The position numbers were made by a program, and so were the translations under genes. Shown one piece after another: positions 54,882-64,000 of a stretch of 64,000 bases of DNA (its first letter is position 1; every line of letters begins with the position of its first letter). The notes below the pieces were generated by a model. It did no database searches and was not told the DNA's origin. It saw only the letters and a list, made by a program, of their open reading frames with translations. Source of the stretch: Tenacibaculum adriaticum (GTDB lineage Bacteria; Bacteroidota; Bacteroidia; Flavobacteriales; Flavobacteriaceae); contig NZ_VNIA01000003.1 of the NCBI RefSeq assembly GCF_008124875.1, positions 1-64,000 of the forward strand, given 5' to 3'.

Positions 54882-55445
54882 ATGAAAGCTGTTTTTATTT
54901 ATAGTAAAAATTATAAAAAGGAACTCCTTATTTCACATAAAGAAGTAGAGGTTTTACAATTATTTTTAAAAGAGGTTATTAAGAAAGATGTTTTGTTACT
55001 TAATACTAATCTAGGTTTAGAGGTTTATTATTTATCCTCTTATAATTGTTTAGAAATTATAATAAATAGTTTTTTAATGATACTTTCTAAAAAACAAAGG
55101 AAGAAAGAAGATTTTAGAATAATTTCTATAAATTCTAATTCAGAATTAAAAGAAAGAGCTTCAACAGTTTTTAATAGGTTAATTGATATGCCCATGATAT
55201 TTTCAAGTTATTCGAAGAGTACTAGCTATCAACTTAACATATGTAAGCAGAAAAACAGAGAAATAGTTAATGTATTACTTAAAACTTGGCAGAATGTACT
55301 GTCAGATAATTTAGATAAAGAGTCTTCTTCTGCTAAAACTAATTTTTTTTTAAATAATATATGCAAAATATATTTAGAAAACTCGTGTAGTAATTTGATA
55401 AAAAAGTTAATAGAAAACTCATTTAATAAGATTAGGTATAATTAA
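54882..55445 (+). CDS. AT-rich orphan protein
   Basis: The 187-residue product is rich in Lys, Asn, Ile, Leu and Ser, with no signal peptide and no clear membrane helix. I recognise no domain. The codons are more AT-rich than the neighbours, and the 180 bases before it are almost only A and T. The ATG at 54882 is preferred over a TTG three bases earlier. It sits alone between two intrinsic terminators, so it is a closed single-gene unit. Horizontal gain is likely from composition. Confidence 0.6.
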   Translation: MKAVFIYSKNYKKELLISHKEVEVLQLFLKEVIKKDVLLLNTNLGLEVYYLSSYNCLEIIINSFLMILSKKQRKKEDFRIISINSNSELKERASTVFNRLIDMPMIFSSYSKSTSYQLNICKQKNREIVNVLLKTWQNVLSDNLDKESSSAKTNFFLNNICKIYLENSCSNLIKKLIENSFNKIRYN

Positions 55446-55471
55446 AAAGCGACTCATTCGAGTCGCTTTTT
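55444..55471. terminator. bidirectional terminator between orphan and lpdA
   Basis: AAAAAGCGACTC (55444-55455) and GAGTCGCTTTTT (55460-55471) form a perfect 12-bp stem, loop ATTC. It overlaps the stop codon of the orphan and serves lpdA from the other side. Confidence 0.92.
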
Positions 55472-55503
55472 AATTTGTTTTATATAATAAAAATATTCAC
55501 ATT

Positions 55504-56904
55504 CTAGCTATTCAAAGGCATTCCATCCCAAGCTGTTTTAGCAGCTTCTTTGATAGCTTCTGAATACGTTGGGTGACCATGACAAATACGAGCAATATCT
55601 TCTGCAGAAGCTCTAAATTCCATTGCAACGGCCATTTCCATAATTAAGTCGGCTACACGAGCTCCAACCATATGAACACCTAAAATTTCATCCGTATTTT
55701 TATCAGCTAATACTTTTACAAACCCATCTAAATCCCCACTAGCTCTAGAACGTCCTAAAGCACGCATTGGGAATTTCCCTGCTTTATACTCAACATTAGC
55801 ATCTTTTAATTCTTGTTCTGTTTTACCAACAGCAGCAACTTCAGGCCATGTGTAAACAATACCTGGAATTAAATTATAATCAATATGAGGTTTTTGTCCA
55901 GCTAAATATTCAGCAACAACTACACCTTCTTCTTCTGCTTTATGAGCTAACATAGCACCACGAACAACATCTCCAATTGCATAAATATTAGAAACGTTTG
56001 TTTGTAAATGATCATTAACTTCTATTTGGCCACGTTCTGTTGCTTTAACACCGGCTTTATCTAAAGCTAAACCATCTGTATAAGGGCGACGACCTACAGC
56101 AACCAAACAATAGTCTCCTGTAAACTCAACTTCTTCTCCTTTTTTATTCTTAGCTTTTACAACAACTTCATTTCCTTTACGTTCAACAGCCGTAACTCCA
56201 TGACTTACGTTAAACTTCATTCCTTGTTTCTTTAGTACTTTTTGAAGTTCTTTAGAAACATCAGCATCCATATTTGGAGTAATACTAGAGGCATATTCAA
56301 TTACAGTAACTTCTGCACCTAAACGCTTGTATACAGAACCTAATTCTAATCCGATAACACCACCACCTATTACTAATAAATGTTTTGGTACTTCCTTTAG
56401 TGTTAACGCTTCAGTTGATGTAATTACACGCTCTTTATCGATAGAAATAAAAGGTAAAGTAGATGGTTTAGAACCTGTGGCAATAATAATATTAGTACCT
56501 TCAATTACTTCAGAAGATCCGTCTTTTTTAGTGATTTTTACATGCGTAGCATCTTCAAAAGAGCCTAAACCTTCGTAAACATCAATATTGTTTTTATCCA
56601 TTAAAAAATTGATACCTCCAGTAGTTTGCTCTACTACTTTAGCCTTACGGTCAACCATTTTTCCAAAGTCAAAGGAAGGGTTTTCAACCGAAATTCCATG
56701 CTCTTCAAAATAGTGCACTGCATCATAATAGTGATGAGAACTGTCTAATAAAGCTTTTGATGGAATACATCCAACGTTTAAACATGTTCCTCCTAAGGTT
56801 GAATATTTTTCAATAATGGCAACTTTTTTGCCTAATTGTGCGGCTCTAATAGCACCAATATAACCACCAGGACCAGAACCAATAACTACGATATCGTATT
56901 TCAT
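55504..56904 (-). CDS. lpdA: dihydrolipoyl dehydrogenase
   Basis: The 466-residue E3 flavoprotein reoxidises dihydrolipoamide in 2-oxoacid dehydrogenase and glycine-cleavage complexes. GSGPGGYIGA binds FAD, the redox cysteines are C41 and C46 (GGTCLNVGCIPSK), GGGVIGLELGSVY binds NAD, and HGHPTYSEA near the C-terminus holds the His-Glu pair. No other subunit is adjacent. TACTTTTG on the minus strand (56982-56975) may be its -7 box. Confidence 0.96.
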   Translation of the reverse strand: MKYDIVVIGSGPGGYIGAIRAAQLGKKVAIIEKYSTLGGTCLNVGCIPSKALLDSSHHYYDAVHYFEEHGISVENPSFDFGKMVDRKAKVVEQTTGGINFLMDKNNIDVYEGLGSFEDATHVKITKKDGSSEVIEGTNIIIATGSKPSTLPFISIDKERVITSTEALTLKEVPKHLLVIGGGVIGLELGSVYKRLGAEVTVIEYASSITPNMDADVSKELQKVLKKQGMKFNVSHGVTAVERKGNEVVVKAKNKKGEEVEFTGDYCLVAVGRRPYTDGLALDKAGVKATERGQIEVNDHLQTNVSNIYAIGDVVRGAMLAHKAEEEGVVVAEYLAGQKPHIDYNLIPGIVYTWPEVAAVGKTEQELKDANVEYKAGKFPMRALGRSRASGDLDGFVKVLADKNTDEILGVHMVGARVADLIMEMAVAMEFRASAEDIARICHGHPTYSEAIKEAAKTAWDGMPLNS

Positions 56905-57050
56905 GAATTTTGATTTATTTTATTAAGTTTCATGGAACCTCTCGGTTTCACAAGTCAATTTAATTTTTGTATTACAAAAGTACAATTATTTACGAATAAA
57001 AGGTAGTATTCATGAGAATTGCTATCTTTAAGCTCTTAAAATTTACATGT

Positions 57051-57524
57051 ATGAAACTCTTAAAAAAAATAGGTTTTATTTTATTGGCTGCTATAGTGTT
57101 GGCACAGTTTTTTTCTCCAAAGGAAAATAATGGTGAGTTAAGTTCGTTGACCTTGTTTATAAATGAAACGAAACCCAGTGAAGAGGTTCATAAAATTTTA
57201 AAAACAGCATGTTTTGATTGCCATAGTAATACAACTCGTTACCCATGGTATAGTAAAATAACACCTATTAATTTTTGGATGACCCATCATATTGATGAAG
57301 GGAAAGAAGAATTGAATTTTTCTGAGTGGGCAAACTATTCTTTAAAAAGAAAAGAACATAAAATGGAAGAAGTGTATGAAGAGGTTGAAAAAAGACATAT
57401 GCCATTAGGTTCGTACACTTGGACACACACAGATGCAAGATTAAGTGATGAAGAAATACAAAAAGTAGTTCTTTGGGCTAAACAAGCGCAATCAGATTAT
57501 AAGAAGCAATTAGAAAAAGAGTAA
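57051..57524 (+). CDS. haem-binding (cytochrome c-like) membrane-anchored protein
   Basis: The 157-residue protein has an N-terminal membrane anchor (about 6-21) and a haem-binding domain with C54-F-D-C57-H58 (CxxCH) followed by SNTTRYPWYSKITPINFW, the hallmark of the Bacteroidota haem-binding domain family (Haem_bd). The ATG at 57051 is chosen because the signal begins there; an ATG at 57012 would add a non-typical prefix. It probably transfers electrons in the periplasm. The glycosyltransferase frame begins right after its stop. Confidence 0.88.
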   Translation: MKLLKKIGFILLAAIVLAQFFSPKENNGELSSLTLFINETKPSEEVHKILKTACFDCHSNTTRYPWYSKITPINFWMTHHIDEGKEELNFSEWANYSLKRKEHKMEEVYEEVEKRHMPLGSYTWTHTDARLSDEEIQKVVLWAKQAQSDYKKQLEKE

Positions 57525-58757
57525 TTGACACAACAGGTTTTAATAATTGGGTATGTTTGGCTAGAAAAAACAACTGGAGCAGGTAATAGAATGTTCCAAC
57601 TTATTGAGTTGTTTTTAAAAAATGGCTATAAGATAACCTTTGCTTCACCAGCTCAAAAAACTAAAAATTCACTTGATTTAATTTTGTTAAATATAGATGA
57701 AGTCGCTATTGAATTGAATTCTTCTTCTTTTGACGATTTTATAAAAGAATTACAGCCAAATCTGGTTGTTTTTGATCGTTTTATGATGGAAGAACAATTC
57801 GGTTGGCGTGTTGCTGAAAATTGTCCACAGGCTATTCGGATTTTAGATACAGAGGATTTACATTCTCTGAGAAAAACAAGACAAGATAAGCTTAAAAAAG
57901 GATTAGATTTTAAAGTCGATAATTTGTTGGCTTCCGATATTACTAAACGAGAAATAGCTTCAATTTTACGTTGTGATGTAAGTTTAATTATCTCATCTTT
58001 TGAAATGGATTTACTCAAAAATTTGTTTAAAGTTGATGAAAGCCTGTTGTTACATCTTCCTTTTTTATTAAATAAAATTGATGATAAGCAAACAAAAAAT
58101 TGGCTTCCGTTTGAAGATCGAGAACATTTTGTATTTGTAGGAAACTTTCTTCATGCTCCCAATGTAGATGCTGTTTTACAGTTAAAGCTGATATGGAAAT
58201 TGATTCGAAAACAACTTCCCAAAATTGAAGTTCATATTTACGGAGCTTATGCAACGCAGCAAATTAATCAGTTACAAAATGAAAAAGAAGGATTTATAGT
58301 AAAAGGATTTGTTGAAAATATAGAGGAAGTTATTCGAAAAGCAAAAGTGGTAATAGCACCACTACAATTTGGTGCAGGTATCAAAGGGAAACTTACCGAA
58401 GCCATGATTTGTGGAACTCCAAGTATAACGACATCTATTGGTTCTGAAGGAATGCATTACGACTTTCCCTGGAATGGAGTAGTTGAAGATAATTATAATG
58501 AGTTTGCAGCAAAAGCTGTTGAATTATATTCTAATAAAACGCTTTGGGTAAACTCTCAAAAAAATGGGATAGAGATTATTAATAAACTATACGATAAAGA
58601 AAGATTAGGGAAAACTTTTATTAAAAGAATTGAATCAACACAACAAAACCTAACTGAACATAGAAAACAAAACTTCCTCGGTAGTTTGTTACAACATCAA
58701 ACATTACAAGCTACAAAATATATGAGTAAGTGGATTGAAGAGAAGAATAAAAGTTAA
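57525..58757 (+). CDS. glycosyltransferase (GT4-like)
   Basis: The 410-residue enzyme has two Rossmann domains in the GT-B style. The C-terminal half has FVFVGNFLHAPNVDAV, VIAPLQFGAGIKGKLTEAMICGTPSITT (E-x7-E-like region) and GSEGM, typical of GT4. The donor and acceptor are unknown. The only start consistent with the N-terminus is the TTG at 57525, immediately after the preceding stop, which points to coupling. Its stop overlaps the stop of the convergent gene. Confidence 0.87.
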   Translation: MTQQVLIIGYVWLEKTTGAGNRMFQLIELFLKNGYKITFASPAQKTKNSLDLILLNIDEVAIELNSSSFDDFIKELQPNLVVFDRFMMEEQFGWRVAENCPQAIRILDTEDLHSLRKTRQDKLKKGLDFKVDNLLASDITKREIASILRCDVSLIISSFEMDLLKNLFKVDESLLLHLPFLLNKIDDKQTKNWLPFEDREHFVFVGNFLHAPNVDAVLQLKLIWKLIRKQLPKIEVHIYGAYATQQINQLQNEKEGFIVKGFVENIEEVIRKAKVVIAPLQFGAGIKGKLTEAMICGTPSITTSIGSEGMHYDFPWNGVVEDNYNEFAAKAVELYSNKTLWVNSQKNGIEIINKLYDKERLGKTFIKRIESTQQNLTEHRKQNFLGSLLQHQTLQATKYMSKWIEEKNKS

Positions 58758-59983
58758 TTTTTAACTGGTTGATAATCCAAAGGAAGCATATTAGCAAAGG
58801 ATTCAAAACCCCAATAACCTTCGTTGAATAATGAGTTTGGTTTTGCTGGTACTCCTGATTCGTCAATAACTACTTTTCCATTAATTAATACAATATTTGA
58901 TGTTTGTACTCCTGTGGCCTTTTTATGCTTTCCGAACATACCTACTAAATAATTATTTTCTTCAGGTTCTTTGGTGTAAATAACAGAAAGATGATTTTCA
59001 AAGTCTAATAAAAGGTTTTTTCCTTGAGATTTCATCATCTCTTTATATTCAACATTAGTTTTATACAAATAGTCACGATATTTCGGCGCATTACTTTTTT
59101 GAATAATAACGATGGCGCTATCTAATGGTGTTATAGGAAGCGATATGTTTTTAGAGAGGTCTATAGGGGTATTATAATTGTGTAATTGAATCAATTCACG
59201 AGCCAATTTTATTTTTTCATTGGATGGTCTGTCAGGATTTAAGACTCGTTTAAATTGATTTACAATGAATCCATCATCTTTTAAGCTTTTATTTCTTAAA
59301 CTACGTAAAAAGTGCATTTGAGAACCGTTGTAAGCTTCTAATCTATTTTTCTTCCATTTGCTTTTGATTGATTTTTTTAGGTTTTCATATCTAGCATAGC
59401 CACTAAAAAACAATTTATTTTGGACGAGTGTAAAATCAAGGAGATCGTAGGTTATTAAATAGCCCAAGCTTTTATGTTTTATCTTTAAAGGTTCTTTTGT
59501 AGTTGCCGTTAATGCTTGAGTTTTGAAATTATAATTAAAATGAAGTGTTTTTTCATTTAAAATAATACAATCATTCGCTAATTTTGATCTTCCTAAAAAA
59601 GCTTGTTTAAAACGAGATAAATTGTATTTCCAATCCTCGTCATATTTTGTTTTTTCAATGACTACTTCATTTAAAAGATTAGTTTCTGGAAGTAATTTAA
59701 TAACTAAAAACTTGCTTTTTTCACTGGTATTTATTTTAATCTGTTGGGTTTTGAATCCAAGATAAGAAACCACTAAAACGTAATTTCCTTCTTTAATTTT
59801 CAATTGAAACTCACCTTTTTCATCAGAAATAGTTCCGAATGTAGTATTGTTTAAAAATACGGAAGCCCCCTCTAGAATTTCACTTTTGGCAGAAATTATT
59901 TTTCCTTTAATATTAGTTTGAGCAATTATTTTTCCGAAAGAAAACAAGAAAAGGGGAATAAAAAAATAGACTTTCATTTTCAA
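58754..59983 (-). CDS. carboxypeptidase-regulatory-like domain protein
   Basis: The 409-residue protein has a signal peptide (ending IAQ), a carboxypeptidase-regulatory-like beta-sandwich (about 22-105; GKIISAKSEILEGASVFLNNTTFGTISDEKGEF is the family pattern, given here as about 26-58) and a longer C-terminal part without a recognised domain. It lacks a TonB plug or barrel. Its function is unknown; it is probably exported to the outer membrane or surface. Confidence 0.83.
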   Translation of the reverse strand: MKMKVYFFIPLFLFSFGKIIAQTNIKGKIISAKSEILEGASVFLNNTTFGTISDEKGEFQLKIKEGNYVLVVSYLGFKTQQIKINTSEKSKFLVIKLLPETNLLNEVVIEKTKYDEDWKYNLSRFKQAFLGRSKLANDCIILNEKTLHFNYNFKTQALTATTKEPLKIKHKSLGYLITYDLLDFTLVQNKLFFSGYARYENLKKSIKSKWKKNRLEAYNGSQMHFLRSLRNKSLKDDGFIVNQFKRVLNPDRPSNEKIKLARELIQLHNYNTPIDLSKNISLPITPLDSAIVIIQKSNAPKYRDYLYKTNVEYKEMMKSQGKNLLLDFENHLSVIYTKEPEENNYLVGMFGKHKKATGVQTSNIVLINGKVVIDESGVPAKPNSLFNEGYWGFESFANMLPLDYQPVKN

Positions 59984-60081
59984 TTGATTTTGGTTAAAAA
60001 TAACTACAAAAATGGTTTTAAAAGAATATTAAAAGTTAATGTTAACAAAAAAATGCTTCCTATAAAGAAAGCATTTCGTAT

Positions 60082-62097
60082 TTATATCAACCCAGCACGT
60101 TTTAATAGCGCATCTGGTTTTGGTTCTCTTCCTCTAAAACGTTTATAAAGTTCCATAGGTTCTTCAGTCCCACCTTTTGATAAGACGTTCTCTTTAAATT
60201 TAGTGGCAACTTCTTTGTTGAAAATTCCTTCTTCTTGAAAGTATTCAAAAGCATCAGCATCTAAAACTTCTGCCCATTTGTATGAGTAATATCCTGCAGA
60301 ATATCCTCCTTGAAAAATATGAGAAAATGCTGTACTCATACAATTTTCTGCAACATCAGGATATAATTGTGTGTTAGCAAAAGCTTTGGTTTCAAACTCT
60401 TTTACATTTTTAATATCTGTGGGATTCCCACCATGCCAAGACATGTCTAATAAACCAAAACTTAACTGGCGTAAAGTTTGCATTCCCTCATGGAAATTAG
60501 CTGACTCTTTAATCTTTTCAATATATTCTATCGGAATTGTTTCTCCAGTTTCGTAATGTTTAGCAAACAACTCTAATGCTTCTTTTTCGTAACACCAATT
60601 CTCTAAAACCTGACTTGGTAACTCTACAAAATCCCAATACACAGAAGTTCCTGATAGACTTTGATAGGTAGTGTTGGCGAGCATTCCGTGTAAAGCATGA
60701 CCAAATTCGTGGAATAGGGTGGTAACTTCATTAAACGTTAATAGTGAAGGCTTAGTTTTGGTAGACTTGGTAAAATTACAAACGATAGAAACGTGCGGAC
60801 GATCGTTTTCACCATCTTTAATTTGTTGGGGCTTATAAGATGTCATCCACGCACCGTTACGTTTTCCTTCTCTCGGATGAAAATCTGCATAGAAATACGA
60901 TACAAAATTCCCATTTTTGTCGGTTACACTATAGGTTTTTACTTCTTCGTGGTATTTATCAATATTTGAAATCTCTTTAAATTTCAAGTCAAACAATCTA
61001 CTAGAAACCTCAAATACTCCGTCAATTACATTTTCTAGTTTGAAATATGGCTTTAATAACTCCTGATCTAAATTAAATAACTCTTTCTTTAATTTTTCAG
61101 AATAATAAGCACCGTCCCATTTTTGCAACTGATCGATATTATCTAATTTCTTTGCATAACTTTCTAAATTCTTAAATTCACGTTCGGCAGCAGGTTTGGC
61201 CTTGGCTAATAAATTATTAGAAAATTCTAACACCTTTTCAGGAGTTTCCGCCATTCGCTCTTCTAAAACAAAATCAGCATGCGATTTGTAACCTAATAAT
61301 TGCGCTCTTTTGTAACGAAGATTTACAATATCTAAAACAATTTGCTCGTTATTGAATTCGTTTTGTTGAAACCCTTTTTTCCCAAAAGCAATCGATAATT
61401 TTTTACGTAACTCTCGATTACTGGCATACGTCATAAACGGAATGTAACTTGGATAGTCTAATGTAAATAACCAACCTTCTTTACCTTTTTGTTTTGCTAA
61501 TTCTTTTGCAGCTTCTTTGGTGTTTTCTGGTAAACCATCCAAATCTTTTTCATCAGTCAATAACATTTCAAAGTTGTTGGTTTCAGCCAACACATGCTCT
61601 CCAAATTGCAATGATAATTTGGCTAACTCAGTATCAATTTTACGTAATTCAGATTTTTTCTCTTCGGATAAATTAGCACCGTTTCGTGAAAAACTTTTGT
61701 AGTTTTGATCCAATAACATTGCTTGTTCTGGTGATAAATCTAGATTGTCTTTTTGTTGATAAACTGACTTCACTTTTTCGAACAATTCTTTGTTCAGTGT
61801 TATATCATTTTTAAATTCACTTAACCAAGGAGAAATATCTTTTGCGATAGATTGGATTTCTTTATTGGTTTCTGCAGAATTTAAATTGAAAAAAATACTG
61901 GTGATTCTCGCTAATTTTTCCCCAGCGTGATCTAATGCAACAATTGTATTTTCGAATGTTGTCGTTTCAGGGTTTGAAACAATTGCATTTATTTCTTTTT
62001 TCGCTAATTCGATAGCTTCTTTAATTGCTGGTTTATAGTGCTCTTCCTTAATCTCTGAAAAAGGAGCGGTATTAAAATCTTGTAATAACGGATTCAT
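60082..62097 (-). CDS. M3 family metallopeptidase (oligopeptidase A/Dcp type)
   Basis: The 671-residue zinc peptidase digests short peptides. The zinc motif is H-E-F-G-H in TLFHEFGHALHGML, with the third ligand Glu in the ...SQVLENWCYE helix. Length and organisation match Dcp/oligopeptidase A. The ATG at 62097 is used over a TTG at 62103. There is no signal peptide, so it is cytoplasmic. It follows purE by 44 bases. Confidence 0.94.
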   Translation of the reverse strand: MNPLLQDFNTAPFSEIKEEHYKPAIKEAIELAKKEINAIVSNPETTTFENTIVALDHAGEKLARITSIFFNLNSAETNKEIQSIAKDISPWLSEFKNDITLNKELFEKVKSVYQQKDNLDLSPEQAMLLDQNYKSFSRNGANLSEEKKSELRKIDTELAKLSLQFGEHVLAETNNFEMLLTDEKDLDGLPENTKEAAKELAKQKGKEGWLFTLDYPSYIPFMTYASNRELRKKLSIAFGKKGFQQNEFNNEQIVLDIVNLRYKRAQLLGYKSHADFVLEERMAETPEKVLEFSNNLLAKAKPAAEREFKNLESYAKKLDNIDQLQKWDGAYYSEKLKKELFNLDQELLKPYFKLENVIDGVFEVSSRLFDLKFKEISNIDKYHEEVKTYSVTDKNGNFVSYFYADFHPREGKRNGAWMTSYKPQQIKDGENDRPHVSIVCNFTKSTKTKPSLLTFNEVTTLFHEFGHALHGMLANTTYQSLSGTSVYWDFVELPSQVLENWCYEKEALELFAKHYETGETIPIEYIEKIKESANFHEGMQTLRQLSFGLLDMSWHGGNPTDIKNVKEFETKAFANTQLYPDVAENCMSTAFSHIFQGGYSAGYYSYKWAEVLDADAFEYFQEEGIFNKEVATKFKENVLSKGGTEEPMELYKRFRGREPKPDALLKRAGLI

Positions 62098-62141
62098 ATT
62101 CAATTTAAAAATTTGATAATGAGTTAATTTTTTGTTCGAGT

Positions 62142-62636
62142 CTATCTGCTTCGAAAATTATTTTTCACACCCTCTGAAGCCTTTTCAACCTTCAGTTTTA
62201 ACCCTTCTTTGTAGGCTATTATTTTATCTAACACGCATTTATCAGAAGCTCCAATAATTTGCGCTGCTAATATACCTGCATTTTTAGCTCCGTCTAAAGC
62301 AACTGTGGCAACAGGAACACCACCTGGCATTTGTAAAATAGACAATACAGAATCCCAACCATCAATAGAATTTCTGCTCTTTACAGGAACCCCAATTACA
62401 GGCAATGGACTCATAGAAGCTACCATTCCTGGTAAATGAGCTGCACCACCAGCACCGGCAATAATTACCTGAATGCCTCTTTTATGTGCGTTGTTAGCGT
62501 AATCAAATAATTTTTCAGGAGTTCTGTGTGCTGAAACAATATCAACTTCGAGTTGAATATCAAAACTTTCTAAAATATCAATCGCTTCTTGCATGATTGG
62601 AAGATCAGAGTCACTTCCCATTATTATTCCTACCAT
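62142..62636 (-). CDS. purE: N5-carboxyaminoimidazole ribonucleotide mutase
   Basis: The 164-residue class I PurE converts N5-CAIR to CAIR in purine synthesis. Motifs: GSDSDLPIM, SAHRTPE, GAGGAAHLPGM, and GVPVKS. It is three bases downstream of purK, the usual purK-purE pair. Confidence 0.96.
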   Translation of the reverse strand: MVGIIMGSDSDLPIMQEAIDILESFDIQLEVDIVSAHRTPEKLFDYANNAHKRGIQVIIAGAGGAAHLPGMVASMSPLPVIGVPVKSRNSIDGWDSVLSILQMPGGVPVATVALDGAKNAGILAAQIIGASDKCVLDKIIAYKEGLKLKVEKASEGVKNNFRSR

Positions 62637-62639
62637 AGT

Positions 62640-63797
62640 TTATTTACTAATTACTTTAACGGTTTCTTTTACTTTTTGCGCGATCTCTCTTGCTGTACTT
62701 ATATTTTCGTGAACAATGGTTACATGACCCATTTTACGAAAAGGTTTTGTTTGTTTTTTTCCGTAGATGTGAGGGGTAACACCATCAATTTTCATTATTT
62801 CTTCAATATTTTCATATACAACATCGCCAGTAAAACCTTCTTCTCCAACCAAATTTACCATAATTCCGGCAACTTTGCTTTCGGTTTTTCCTAATGGAAG
62901 GTTTAAAATGCTGCGTAAGTGTTGTTCAAATTGACTGGTATAACTAGCTTCAATACTATAATGACCAGAATTATGCGTTCTCGGAGCTACTTCATTTACT
63001 AAGATTTTATCCTCTTGTGTTTGAAACATTTCTACAGCTAATAAACCGACGAAATCAAAAGCATCTGCAACTTTTAAAGCAATTTCTTGTGCTTTTTGAG
63101 CTACTTTTTGATCAATTCTGGCAGGGCAAATCACATATTCTACTTGATTTGCTTCTGGGTGAAATTCCATTTCTACTACTGGATAGGTTTTGGTTTCACC
63201 ACTCGCATTTCTCGCAACAATTACCGCTAATTCATTTTTAAATGGAATTAGTTTTTCGGTAATACATTCTCCTTCAGGTAGTGATTGTAAGTCTTCAAAA
63301 GTTCGAACGATTTTCACCCCTGTTCCGTCGTAACCAAAACGAGCAGATTTCCAAACAAAAGGAAAGTCGACAATATTGTTTTGGTAGGAATGTTTTAATT
63401 CTTCGAGATAAGCATAATGTAAAAAATCGGCTGTAGGAATAGTATTATCTACATAAAAGTTTTTTTGACGTGCTTTACTTTGAATGATTCTTAACGTAGC
63501 AGGTTTGGGATAAATAGTTAATCCTTCGTCTTCTAATTTATCTAAAGCATCAATGTTTACGTTTTCAATTTCAATGGTAAGTAAATCTACTTTTTTACCA
63601 AAATTGTATACATCATCAAAATTTAATAAATCGCCAATATGAAATTCGTTGCAAATTTGAGCACAAGGAGCATCTTTAGAACTATCTAGAATAGCAGTGT
63701 AAATATCGAATTTCTGAGTTTCGGCGAGGAGCATTCTTCCTAATTGTCCGCCACCTAAAACGCCTAGTTTAAAATCCGAAGAAAAATAATTTTTCAC
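62640..63797 (-). CDS. purK: N5-carboxyaminoimidazole ribonucleotide synthase
   Basis: The 385-residue ATP-grasp enzyme makes N5-CAIR from AIR, bicarbonate and ATP. LGVLGGGQLGRML opens the protein, followed by FVWKSARFGYDGTG and NEVAPRTHNSGHY. The start is a GTG at 63797, the only start before the conserved opening. It is the first gene of the purK-purE-peptidase group. Confidence 0.96.
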   Translation of the reverse strand: MKNYFSSDFKLGVLGGGQLGRMLLAETQKFDIYTAILDSSKDAPCAQICNEFHIGDLLNFDDVYNFGKKVDLLTIEIENVNIDALDKLEDEGLTIYPKPATLRIIQSKARQKNFYVDNTIPTADFLHYAYLEELKHSYQNNIVDFPFVWKSARFGYDGTGVKIVRTFEDLQSLPEGECITEKLIPFKNELAVIVARNASGETKTYPVVEMEFHPEANQVEYVICPARIDQKVAQKAQEIALKVADAFDFVGLLAVEMFQTQEDKILVNEVAPRTHNSGHYSIEASYTSQFEQHLRSILNLPLGKTESKVAGIMVNLVGEEGFTGDVVYENIEEIMKIDGVTPHIYGKKQTKPFRKMGHVTIVHENISTAREIAQKVKETVKVISK

Positions 63798-63856
63798 GTT
63801 GTATTGTTTGTGTTGTTAGCACAAAAATAACAATCTTATTGGTTGTAAATATGATT

Positions 63857-64000
63857 TTATCGAGTAATTTGAAGTGTACTTGAGCTTGTGTGTAATACAT
63901 TGTATTCTAACGCGAAACAACCTTCTCCATCAATTGGGGATCCGTTTAACGAATTATATTCTTTTTGATCACAAGAACATATTAATTTTAAACCATCAAA
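63857..64000 (-). CDS. 3' end of an unidentified gene at the right edge (partial)
   Basis: On the minus strand an open frame enters from the window edge and ends at TAA (63859-63857), giving 47 residues. It contains ICSCDQKEYNSLNGSP and GEGCFALEYNV, so three cysteines fall in a short stretch. Plausible for a secreted or lipoprotein tail, but no family is recognised. The other minus frames are closed. Confidence 0.6.
   Translation of the reverse strand, partial: FDGLKLICSCDQKEYNSLNGSPIDGEGCFALEYNVLHTSSSTLQITR

Overview
The window is about 64 kb of AT-rich chromosome from a member of the Bacteroidota, very probably family Flavobacteriaceae. The main evidence is a complete gldK-gldL-gldM-gldN block (type IX secretion and gliding motor core), promoters of the TTG-N17-23-TAnnTTTG type, SusC-like TonB receptors with carboxypeptidase-regulatory-like N-termini, LytTR two-component systems and almost no Shine-Dalgarno sequences. 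The genus is not fixed by sequence alone; a Tenacibaculum/Polaribacter-like marine flavobacterium would fit. Most of the window is ordinary core genome.

Layout. 1-2050: a probable accessory stretch with an Hsp20 chaperone, a DUF2158-like small protein and a secreted orphan, followed by a 350-bp gene-free region that holds a highly structured element and a Rho-independent terminator just upstream of an MFS transporter. 2058-9182: housekeeping genes (MFS, MazG-like, aroA, queA, rlmN, a membrane orphan, polyprenyl synthase). 9223-13067: a four-gene metal-handling locus (HYC_CC_PP-type protein, TonB receptor, secreted HMA protein, HMA-MauE-like membrane protein). 13149-14798: an RluA-type pseudouridine synthase with a long N-terminal extension. 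14799-16861: an SDR/AraC pair bounded by a 10-bp inverted repeat. 16988-23393 (minus strand): groES-groEL, secG, a TPR-like gene, lptE, a sigma-54 activator and miaB. 23597-31928: topA, a degenerate arginase-fold protein and gldKLMN. 32009-37751: FAD oxidoreductase, DUF983 protein, then a tightly coupled operon (ABC-F ATPase, PLP lyase, GH73-LysM hydrolase, gamma carbonic anhydrase). 37818-45686: a von Willebrand A protein, two LytS/LytTR-type systems and a metallophosphatase, with three related terminator repeats. 45784-54655: an endonuclease/exonuclease/phosphatase-family protein, tRNA-Phe, coaX, an outer-membrane barrel, a TPR protein, lptC, a CorC-like protein and a PpiD-like foldase. 54882-55445: a very AT-rich orphan between two terminators. 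55504-64000: lpdA, a haem-binding protein, a glycosyltransferase, a carboxypeptidase-regulatory-like protein, an M3 peptidase, purE-purK and a truncated gene at the right edge.

Functional themes are envelope biogenesis (lptE, lptC, SecG, PpiD, GldKLMN, GH73), metal acquisition, translation and tRNA modification (queA, rlmN, miaB, RluA, ABC-F, tRNA-Phe) and signalling. The least explained items are the structured leader or small RNA at about 1866-2026, the degenerate ureohydrolase next to the type IX genes, the bounded SDR/AraC segment, the AT-rich orphan at 54882, and the sigma-54-like boxes before chaperone and kinase genes. No CRISPR array, insertion sequence, phage or rRNA operon was seen.
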